Shown here one piece after another: positions 1 through 6,515 of a stretch of DNA of 7,890 nucleotides. Numbering within the stretch: position 1 is the stretch's first letter; each line of letters starts with the position of its first letter. Source of the stretch: Desulfatitalea sp. (lineage in GTDB: Bacteria > Desulfobacterota > Desulfobacteria > Desulfobacterales > Desulfosarcinaceae); the NCBI GenBank assembly GCA_018224505.1, contig JAGTVD010000428.1, forward strand, positions 1-7,890, written 5' to 3'. The translations under genes and the position numbers were made by a program. A model generated the notes under the pieces. The model was given only the letters and a program-made list of their open reading frames with translations. It searched no databases and was not told the origin of the DNA.

Positions 1-192
1 ACTGTCCGGCGGCGGTACCGCCGCGGGGCCGGGGTCCGTCGGTGATGCCGTCTCCTCGGGTCGAGGATCGACGGCCGTTTCCATGGGTGCTGTCTCCATC
101 TCCCCGGCTTCAGGCCGCGCATCCTCGTCATCTAAGGGGCGCGCATCCTTGTCTTGGGGTTTGTCCTTTTTTTTAAACCATTTTAAAGCCAT
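1..192 (-). CDS. ftsY: Probable signal recognition particle receptor FtsY, N-terminal part (truncated by window edge)
   Basis: The minus-strand frame is open from an ATG at 192-190 to the window edge, giving 64 residues that begin MALKWFKKKDKPQDKD and continue acidic and proline/alanine-rich (repeated DARP, several E/D, P-rich end). A short basic start followed by a long acidic low-complexity segment is the usual look of the FtsY A domain, which precedes the GTPase NG domain. FtsY docks SRP-ribosome complexes at the inner membrane. The start is supported by an AGGA motif about 7 bases upstream and by spacing: the smc stop is 15 bases before the ATG. ftsY directly downstream of smc is a known arrangement in deltaproteobacteria and Firmicutes. 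The diagnostic GTPase motifs lie outside the window, so the identity rests on the N-terminal character and the neighbour. An unrelated acidic protein remains possible. Confidence 0.6.
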   Translation of the reverse strand, partial: MALKWFKKKDKPQDKDARPLDDEDARPEAGEMETAPMETAVDPRPEETASPTDPGPAAVPPPDS

Positions 193-207
193 TGGATTTC
201 CTGGTTT

Positions 208-3200
208 TCATGCTGCTTTGGATTGAAGGTTGACGGACACGACCTTGGAAATGCCTTTGTGTTCCATCGTGACGCCGAACAGCATTTCGGCGAACTCCAT
301 GCTCTTTTTGTTGTGGGTGATCATGATGATTTGGGATTTTTCGCCGATGACCTGCATCAGGTTGTTGAAACGGATTACATTGGCATCGTCCAGGGGAGCG
401 TCAATTTCATCCAGTAGACAAAAGGATGTGGGCCGAATCAAAAAGATGGCAAAGATAAAAGCAATGGCCGAGAGCGCCTTTTCCCCGCCGGACAGCAGGC
501 TCATGCGAGTCAGCTTTTTGCCGGGCGGATGAACCATATACTCCACACCGGTCTCCAGCGGTTTGGCAGGATCCGTGAGTTCCAGACGGGCCGAACCACC
601 CTCGAAGAGTTTGGGGAATACCTCCATGAGCTTGGCGTTGACCTGCTCGAATGTCTCCATGAACCGTTCCTGGGTAATGCGGTTGATCTTGCGGATGACC
701 TTGTGCAGGTCCTCGATGGCCTTGACCAGATCGTCGCGTTGGGTTTCCAGGAAATCGAACCGCTCCTTGAGTGTTTCGTACTCCTTGATGGCACCCAGGT
801 TGACATCGCCGATGCTGGCGATTTTCGTGCGCAGGCGTTCCAGTTCGGTTTCCATCTCCTCAACGGTCATGGCGGGGGTGTCCGACTGGTTGTGCTGTGC
901 GCGCAAAGTGGCGAGGTTGGTGTGATACCGTTCCTGGGCCCTGCCGGCAATATTGTCGCGTTTGATCCGCTTCTCGGAAAGGTCGACCTCCATGAATCGC
1001 ATCTTTTCCACTGTCTTTTCCCGTTCTGTCTGTATGGCGGCCTGCTTTGCGTCGCTTTCCCGGATGGTCTCGTCAATGGCGCTGTATTCCGTTTCGTTGC
1101 CGGCCAGGGTCTGCTCAAGCTCCCGGAACCTGTCGTACAGTTGCTGCAGGTCTTTTTCCTGACCTTCGATTTTGACGGCCGCTGAGGCCCGTTTCTCTAT
1201 TTTTTGATCGATCTCCCGCCGCAACTGCTCCAGGCGCGCATGGCTGTCGTGCGCGAAGGCTTTGAGGCGCTGGAGGTTGTTGGTGCCATTTTCCAACTTC
1301 GCCTGCAGGGCCGTAAGCTCCATTTTCAGGTCCACGACCTTCTGATTGTGCGATTCGAGCTGTGTGGTCAGCTCGCTGATCTGTCGGGTGGTGTCGGCGG
1401 TGCGCTGCTGCACCTGGCGCACCTCCTCGCCGATCCTGGTCAGCGCCTGGTTATACTTGCCCATTTCTTCATCCAGGTCGCTCTCCTCGCCCAGGATCTG
1501 TTCCTGCTCCAATTGGGTGATTTCGAGCTGCCGGCGCGCATTCTTAAGCGCTTCACCCAAACGGTAGAGGTTCTTCTCCACAGCCAGCGACTCATCGGCG
1601 GCACTGCTTTTTTCCGCAAGCGCCTCTTGCAGATCGGTTTCCATCTGCCGCACCTTTGCTTCCAGCGCTTGCTGGTGCTGGTGGGCCAAGCCCAAAGCCT
1701 GTTCAATCTCTTCGGCCCGGCCGGCCAGTGCTTTCAGTTCCTGCTTTTTAGCCAGGATGCCCGATAGTTGCTCCTGGCTGCCGCCGATCAAGATACCCTG
1801 GTGGGACACCACATCGCCTTCCCGGGTCACGATGGTTTGGAGGCGGCCATTGCGGTTGAAGAGCTGCAACGCATCATCCATGGTGGCAACCACTGCGACA
1901 TGTCCGAGCAGCGCTTCGGCGATGGTTCGGCCATCAGCACGCACGGTGACATGGTTGAGCAGTCGCAGGGAAGGTTCCACCGCATGCTCTGAGATGCCGG
2001 GTAACGGCTTGACGGCACTGACGGGAAGAAATCCGCCACGGCCCGCAGCGCTGTCCTGAAGGTAGCCAATGGCCGCGGCCCCTGCGTGTTGGTCCTTGAC
2101 CAGTATGTATTGCAGGGCTTCTCCCAGAACGGCCTCCACCGCGGTTTCATACCCCGGGGCGGGTTCGAGGATGTCGGCCATCAACCCCAGGATGCCATCC
2201 AGGCGGGTGGTGGCTGCCCCCTGGGCCGGGACGTCTTGCCCTTCGACGTTGCGGGCTTGCATGACGGCTTTGACGCCGTCCCGGTACCACTCGAAGTTGG
2301 CGGCCATTTTCTTCAATGTGCCAAGCTGGGAGCGCACTTTATTGCGTTCCAGATCCAAGGTTTGGGTCTGCTTGACTTGGGCGCCCAACGCGGCGGTTTG
2401 GGTCGCCAGTTCTTCTTTCAACTGCCGGATGCGGGTTTCGCAACGGGACATGGCGACCCTTATATCCTCGAGGGCTGTCTGCTCTTCGGTATTGTTTTTT
2501 TCAAGTTCGGCCACCTTTTTTGTGGCGATTACCAACTCTTCGTCAATGCGCTTGAGTCGGCGCTTCAGGCTCTCGCGGTTGTTGGAGGCGTTCAGGTAGA
2601 TGTTTTTGCAGCGCGCCTCTTCGGCCACCAGGTGCATCAGGGCGTTCTTGTTCTCCTCAGCGGCCTGGTTGAGTTGCCTGAGCTGCTCCTGAAGCCCCTG
2701 GGCGTTACCGCGATCCTGATCCAGGAGCCCCCGTACACGCATGAGCTCTTGCTGGACCCGTTGATTCTGGGAGGTGACCTGCTCCACTTCGGAACCCATG
2801 GAGACCGTTTTGGCATGCAGTTCGGTGTGGGCCTGCTCGAGTGCTGAAATTTCTCCGCCCAAACGTTCCATCTCGCTTTTCAGGTGACTGCGTTCACCCT
2901 CGATTCGGTCGATATCGCGCTGCAGTTCGAAATGCCGGGATTTCTGGGTGGCGATCTCCTGGTTTTTTTGCGACCGTTGGAGCTTGATCGCTTCCACGGC
3001 GGCATCAATTTTTTTGAGTTGCGTCACATGGGCCAGATCGGCATCTTTGAGTTCGCGCAGAAGCGTTTCGGCTTCGGCGATCTGGTGGTTGTAGCTGTCG
3101 AAGTAGTTGAGCAGCAGGCGGCTGTCGATGGCTTTGAACCGTTCCTGATAATGCTTGTAGCGTTCGGCGGTCTTGGCCTGACGCCGGAGCCCGGCCATCT

Positions 3201-3810
3201 GGCGATTGACTTCGGAGATGATGTCGTTGATGCGCAGCAGGTTCTGCTCGGTGGCTTTGACTTTGCGGAGGGCTTCGGTTTTGCGGAATTTGTAGCGGGT
3301 CACACCTGCGGCCTCTTCGATGAACAGCCGCCGCTCATCCGGTCCGGCGTCGACAATGGCGCCGATGTTGCCCTGTTGAATGATTGCGAAGGTTCGCGTA
3401 CCCACGCCGCTGCCCATGAACAGGTTGTAGATGTCTTTGAGTCGGCAGGGTTGCTTGTTGATCAAGTAGGCGCTCTCACCCGAGCGGTACAAGCGCCGGG
3501 TGACGCTGATTTCGCTGTATTCACGCAATGTTTCGGGGGCATGGCCGTTATCGTTGGCCAGGGTGAGGGTGACCTCGGCCATGTTCAGCGGCGGTCGCCC
3601 GTTGGCGCCGGCAAAAATGATGTCCTCCATGCTCTTGCCGCGCAGTTGCTTGACGCTTTGCTCGCCCATGACCCAACGCAGTGCATCGATGACATTGCTC
3701 TTGCCACAGCCGTTGGGTCCCACGATGGCACAGATGCCCTCGGGGAATTGAATGCTGGCTTTGTCCAAAAAAGATTTGAAACCGACAATTTCCAGCTTTT
3801 TGATCTTCAT
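208..3810 (-). CDS. smc: Chromosome segregation/condensation ATPase SMC
   Basis: A complete 1200-residue SMC, the normal bacterial length (about 1150-1200). It is the dimeric ATPase of the SMC-ScpAB condensin that organises and segregates the chromosome. The N-terminal head has Walker A GPNGCGKS at residues 31-38, the Q-loop QQG at 145-147 and the conserved FIEEAAGVTRYKFRKTEAL stretch near 163-181. A long coiled coil runs to about 510. The hinge spans roughly 535-665 (GLMADILEP, GYETAVEAVLGEALQYILV, GRGGFLPV). A second coiled coil follows, then the C-terminal head with the ABC signature LSGGEK at 1106-1111, Walker B FCLLDEID at 1130-1137, D-loop APLDD and switch histidine ITHN near 1164-1167. 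All ATPase motifs are intact. The ATG at 3810 is preceded by CCGGAGG with an 8-base spacer, and the first residues (MKIKKLEIVGFKSF) match the family start. It is followed by the probable ftsY. ScpA and ScpB are not in the window. Confidence 0.97.
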   Translation of the reverse strand: MKIKKLEIVGFKSFLDKASIQFPEGICAIVGPNGCGKSNVIDALRWVMGEQSVKQLRGKSMEDIIFAGANGRPPLNMAEVTLTLANDNGHAPETLREYSEISVTRRLYRSGESAYLINKQPCRLKDIYNLFMGSGVGTRTFAIIQQGNIGAIVDAGPDERRLFIEEAAGVTRYKFRKTEALRKVKATEQNLLRINDIISEVNRQMAGLRRQAKTAERYKHYQERFKAIDSRLLLNYFDSYNHQIAEAETLLRELKDADLAHVTQLKKIDAAVEAIKLQRSQKNQEIATQKSRHFELQRDIDRIEGERSHLKSEMERLGGEISALEQAHTELHAKTVSMGSEVEQVTSQNQRVQQELMRVRGLLDQDRGNAQGLQEQLRQLNQAAEENKNALMHLVAEEARCKNIYLNASNNRESLKRRLKRIDEELVIATKKVAELEKNNTEEQTALEDIRVAMSRCETRIRQLKEELATQTAALGAQVKQTQTLDLERNKVRSQLGTLKKMAANFEWYRDGVKAVMQARNVEGQDVPAQGAATTRLDGILGLMADILEPAPGYETAVEAVLGEALQYILVKDQHAGAAAIGYLQDSAAGRGGFLPVSAVKPLPGISEHAVEPSLRLLNHVTVRADGRTIAEALLGHVAVVATMDDALQLFNRNGRLQTIVTREGDVVSHQGILIGGSQEQLSGILAKKQELKALAGRAEEIEQALGLAHQHQQALEAKVRQMETDLQEALAEKSSAADESLAVEKNLYRLGEALKNARRQLEITQLEQEQILGEESDLDEEMGKYNQALTRIGEEVRQVQQRTADTTRQISELTTQLESHNQKVVDLKMELTALQAKLENGTNNLQRLKAFAHDSHARLEQLRREIDQKIEKRASAAVKIEGQEKDLQQLYDRFRELEQTLAGNETEYSAIDETIRESDAKQAAIQTEREKTVEKMRFMEVDLSEKRIKRDNIAGRAQERYHTNLATLRAQHNQSDTPAMTVEEMETELERLRTKIASIGDVNLGAIKEYETLKERFDFLETQRDDLVKAIEDLHKVIRKINRITQERFMETFEQVNAKLMEVFPKLFEGGSARLELTDPAKPLETGVEYMVHPPGKKLTRMSLLSGGEKALSAIAFIFAIFLIRPTSFCLLDEIDAPLDDANVIRFNNLMQVIGEKSQIIMITHNKKSMEFAEMLFGVTMEHKGISKVVSVNLQSKAA

Positions 3811-3818
3811 GCCTTCGG

Positions 3819-3826
3819 CCTCCGGA
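3819..3826 (-). promoter_or_regulatory. Ribosome-binding site of smc
   Basis: Read on the minus strand, the sequence before the smc ATG contains CCGGAGGC, with a GGAGG core 8 bases from the start codon. This strong Shine-Dalgarno match fixes the smc start at 3810. I could not find a convincing minus-strand -35/-10 pair upstream of it. A CTGACA-like hexamer at 3865-3860 has no good -10 at the right distance. Confidence 0.75.
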
Positions 3827-3830
3827 ACAG

Positions 3831-4272
3831 ATCACTAGTTTGCAGGGCAGGGCATCACCTGTCAGCCACGCCGGCACAGGGTAAGTCGAAGTGGCAAGCG
3901 AACAGTTGGTATATCCATTGCAGTACGCTTGAGTCGCAGCCCGGCGAGCGGTTTTGCCGACAATGGTTCCTTCATATCAAGCCGTCCCGGAATTGTAAAG
4001 GATAAAGCCCCAGGGAGGGTATGAATTGGCATGGAGAATACAATATATGGTGGTGTTCTTTCCCGCACCCGGTGGCATTGCGCCCCAAACTTGCGGTCGG
4101 CAGGGGGTTCAAAAGCCAAAGGTGCGAGGATGGAGGGTATCCATATGTATACGGGACTGATGGCGAGTGTCGAAGGCAAATTCTCAACGCGTCACTATAT
4201 GCCCGCTCTAAAGCCTTCAGGATATCCGAAGAAGTGGGATTTACGGGAATCGGCGTTTTGGACGCAAATCAC
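3831..4272. other. Divergent intergenic region without a convincing gene
   Basis: About 440 bases between the smc leader and the promoter candidate of the phosphofructokinase gene. Several short frames are open here (4021-4302 plus, 93 codons; 4031-4276 plus, 81 codons; 3862-4179 minus, 105 codons). None has a well-spaced ribosome-binding site: for the 4021 frame the GGAGG lies only 2 bases from the ATG, and for the 4031 frame it is about 12 bases away. None resembles a family I know, and they overlap each other. Small inverted repeats are visible: ATGGA/TCCAT at 4130-4144 and a GGATATCC palindrome at 4220-4227 flanked by CTTC/GAAG. I found no tRNA-like fold and no recognisable riboswitch core. 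The smc promoter must lie here or just downstream but is not obvious. Confidence 0.6.
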
Positions 4273-4302
4273 TTGACTTGGGGCTTTCAGAACTGGTATT
4301 AA
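4273..4302 (+). promoter_or_regulatory. Candidate sigma70-type promoter of the phosphofructokinase gene
   Basis: TTGACT at 4273-4278 (5 of 6 to the -35 consensus) is followed after 18 bases by TATTAA at 4297-4302. The -10 is preceded by TGG, an extended -10 (TGn) element at 4294-4296. Transcription would start near 4309, giving a leader of about 70 bases before the GTG at 4379 that includes the inverted repeat at 4319-4335. The local sequence is clearly more AT-rich than the genes on either side. This is a consensus match only. Confidence 0.5.
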
Positions 4303-4318
4303 AAACAAATTCTTATGC

Positions 4319-4335
4319 ACACAGTACGGCTGTGT
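4319..4335. repeat. Perfect inverted repeat in the phosphofructokinase leader (operator or hairpin candidate)
   Basis: ACACAG and CTGTGT are separated by TACGG, forming a perfect 6-base inverted repeat. It lies about 10-26 bases after the predicted transcription start and 43 bases before the GTG start codon. This position suits a repressor operator or a small leader hairpin. It does not match the TGTGA-N6-TCACA pattern of CRP sites. There is no T-run after it, so a terminator or attenuator is unlikely. Confidence 0.4.
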
Positions 4336-4378
4336 TAAGCTCCTTTTCAGACATCCAAATTTTACGGGGGAGGTCGCT

Positions 4379-6490
4379 GTGCCGCAAACAACACCGGTTG
4401 ATATCCGCCTGCTATTAGAAAACGACGAGGTCCAACAGGCCACATCACCCATCAGCGAGTCGGTCAAGGAACGACTTGGCTATCAGCCGCCGATTTGCCG
4501 GGTGTTTCAAAACGATATCACGCAAGCCGTGTCGGTGGATGGGTACCATTTCGAAATCGACGTTGAGGCGCGCAGGCAGCTGCCGGATATCATAAACAAC
4601 AGAGTGCACAGAATTACCGTGCCGACCGATCCGCCGGAAAGTGTCGTGCGCGACTTTCGCCGGGTACGTCGAATCGGCATCGTGTTTTCGGGGGGACCTG
4701 CCCCGGGGGGGCACAACGTCATTGCCGGGCTGTACGACGCCGCCAAACGGGCCAATAAGGAAAACCGGATTTTTGGATTTCTGGTGGGGCCTGATGGCAT
4801 CATCGAAGGGGATTATGTCGAGCTTAACGATGCCCAGGTGGACGACTTCCGTAACCTGGGCGGCTTTACCATGATCAAAACAGGCCGCACCAAGATCGAT
4901 ACGGCCAAGAAAATGGCTTTGGCCAAGGATACGATCCTGGCGTTGGGGTTGGATGCCCTGGTGGTGGTGGGCGGCGACGATTCCAACACAAACGCGGCCT
5001 TCCTTGCCCAGGAACTGTTCGCCCACAAGGTCCAGATCATCGGGGTTCCCAAGACCATCGACGGGGATATCCAGGTGCGCGATGCGGACGGCCACGTGCT
5101 GTGTGCCATGTCCTTCGGTTTCCACTCCGCCGCCAGAGCCTTCTCCCAAGCGGTGAGCAACCTGAGCAACGACAGCAGCTCCGACATCAAATATTGGCAT
5201 ATTTGCCGGGTGATGGGACGGGTGGCCAGCCACCTGGCGCTGGAAGTGGCCTTGCAGACGCATGCCAATCTGACCTTTATCGGCGAGGACCTGGCCGATT
5301 ATGTCGACCGGCAGCGGCTGATCAAGGCCCGCGAACAGGGGACCGTGGACTACACGGCTTACGGAATGACGCTGCGCCATCTGTCGCGCGTCATCTGCGA
5401 TGGCATTGTACGGCGTGCGGCGGTGGGCAAGAATTACGGCACTGTGGTGATTCCCGAAGGGTTGTTGGAGTTCATCAACGAGATCGAGGTGTTTATTGTC
5501 AAGTTGAACACCATCATTGCCGAATACAACCACACCCACGATCGGGATTTCCATATCACTTTTCCGTTGTTGACCCAGAAATTGGATTACCTGGGCCGCC
5601 TGGTACGCAATCCGGCACCGGGGCTGGCGCCCAACATCTGGAACGCCCGGGATGACGAGCTGTTCAACGACCTGCCCGATTTTTTCCAGGAAGGCCTGCT
5701 GACCGAAAGGGACAGCCACGGCAATTTTCAATTTTCCCAGATTCCCACGGAAAAGGTGGTGCTGGATCTGGTCAAGGACTACCTCAAAATATTGCGCGAC
5801 CAGGGCGATTACCGGGTCGGCATCACGCAGGAGTATTATCGCAAAATCCTCGGCCGTGCCGGCTTGGATCCCGATTATTACGGCCCCTTTCTGTTTGCTA
5901 ACTACGGCCAACCGGGCCATTTGCTCGTCAAGCAAAGCATCATCTCCATGCGGACGTTGAAAAATGCATTGGTGACGGCCGGTATTCTGAATGCGGACGG
6001 TGCCATACCGGAGGCGATCGAGAAGATCTTCAAAGTGTCGGTGCCCCAATTCAAAACCCAGTCCCACTTTTTCGGATACGACGGCCGGGGTACCGATCCA
6101 ACCCGGTTCGATTGCACCTACACCTACAATCTGGGTCTGACGGCTTTCAGTTTGATTGCCCATGGCACCACCGGCCAGATGGCCGCCATTCGCAATCTGG
6201 AGCATGGATTCGATCAATGGGAGCCGTTGGGTATCCCCATTGCCCCCTTGATGCGCCTTGAAGAGCGTAAAGGGCGGTTGACGCTGGTTTTGGAAAAAAG
6301 TCTGGTGGACATCAGCGCGCCTGCATTCAGGGTGGTCAAGGCGTTTCGGGAGCATTGGCTGGCTGCGAGTCCCGGTGAGGACCAGTTCCGCCGTCCCGGT
6401 CCGATTCTGCTCGACAGTGACAAAGAAGAGGATCGGCCCATCACTCTGCGTTTGAACGCCATTGGCCGGGAGCCGGGGCGCGGAGCTTAA
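4379..6490 (+). CDS. pfp: Pyrophosphate-dependent 6-phosphofructokinase (diphosphate--fructose-6-phosphate 1-phosphotransferase), long form
   Basis: A 703-residue cytoplasmic enzyme of the phosphofructokinase family. It is predicted to interconvert fructose-6-phosphate plus PPi with fructose-1,6-bisphosphate plus phosphate, a reversible step in glycolysis/gluconeogenesis. Motifs in order are SGGPAPGGHN at 104-113, GGDDSNT at 198-204, GVPKTIDGD at 222-230, MGRVASH at 279-285, IPEGLLEFI at 358-366, and QSHFFGYDGRG at 561-571. GGDD (Asp where ATP enzymes have Gly) and Lys in PKTID (Gly in ATP enzymes) are the established marks of PPi use. The order and the C-terminal PGPI at 673-676 follow plant PFP beta, but that protein is about 565 residues; the extra length is mostly an insertion at about 480-558. 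The start is GTG at 4379, behind GGGGGAGG with a short spacer. The next gene begins 25 bases after the stop. PPi preference is inferred from motifs, not measured. Confidence 0.93.
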   Translation: MPQTTPVDIRLLLENDEVQQATSPISESVKERLGYQPPICRVFQNDITQAVSVDGYHFEIDVEARRQLPDIINNRVHRITVPTDPPESVVRDFRRVRRIGIVFSGGPAPGGHNVIAGLYDAAKRANKENRIFGFLVGPDGIIEGDYVELNDAQVDDFRNLGGFTMIKTGRTKIDTAKKMALAKDTILALGLDALVVVGGDDSNTNAAFLAQELFAHKVQIIGVPKTIDGDIQVRDADGHVLCAMSFGFHSAARAFSQAVSNLSNDSSSDIKYWHICRVMGRVASHLALEVALQTHANLTFIGEDLADYVDRQRLIKAREQGTVDYTAYGMTLRHLSRVICDGIVRRAAVGKNYGTVVIPEGLLEFINEIEVFIVKLNTIIAEYNHTHDRDFHITFPLLTQKLDYLGRLVRNPAPGLAPNIWNARDDELFNDLPDFFQEGLLTERDSHGNFQFSQIPTEKVVLDLVKDYLKILRDQGDYRVGITQEYYRKILGRAGLDPDYYGPFLFANYGQPGHLLVKQSIISMRTLKNALVTAGILNADGAIPEAIEKIFKVSVPQFKTQSHFFGYDGRGTDPTRFDCTYTYNLGLTAFSLIAHGTTGQMAAIRNLEHGFDQWEPLGIPIAPLMRLEERKGRLTLVLEKSLVDISAPAFRVVKAFREHWLAASPGEDQFRRPGPILLDSDKEEDRPITLRLNAIGREPGRGA

Positions 6491-6515
6491 CCGATATGTT
6501 GACCATCGAGGCAAA

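Noticed and set aside
2884..4005. A 373-codon plus-strand frame antisense to the 5' half of smc
   Set aside because: It is a shadow of the smc coding strand's codon bias, lacks a recognisable domain, and extends into the intergenic region without a start signal.
4081..4135. GGTTC-containing stretch examined as a possible tRNA T-arm
   Set aside because: No matching acceptor, D-arm or anticodon stem could be paired around it.
3862..4179. 105-codon minus-strand frame upstream of smc
   Set aside because: No Shine-Dalgarno sequence, no recognisable domain, and low-complexity proline/arginine-rich composition typical of a chance frame.
4021..4302. 93-codon and 81-codon plus-strand frames (4021-4302 and 4031-4276) in the intergenic region
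   Set aside because: Ribosome-binding-site spacing is poor for both starts, the two frames overlap each other, there is no known family, and the end overlaps the promoter candidate. A real small gene cannot be fully excluded.
4445..6514. A 689-codon open frame on the minus strand, fully antisense to the phosphofructokinase gene
   Set aside because: The plus-strand product has all family motifs. The antisense translation is rich in His/Gln/Arg/Gly with no recognisable domain, and long antisense frames arise from GC-biased third codon positions. No ribosome-binding site was seen.
6462..6515. Upstream TTG start for the cNBD gene, adding 18 residues and overlapping pfp
   Set aside because: The ATG at 6516 has a GAGG just upstream, and the added residues look like a frame-shifted reading of the pfp end.
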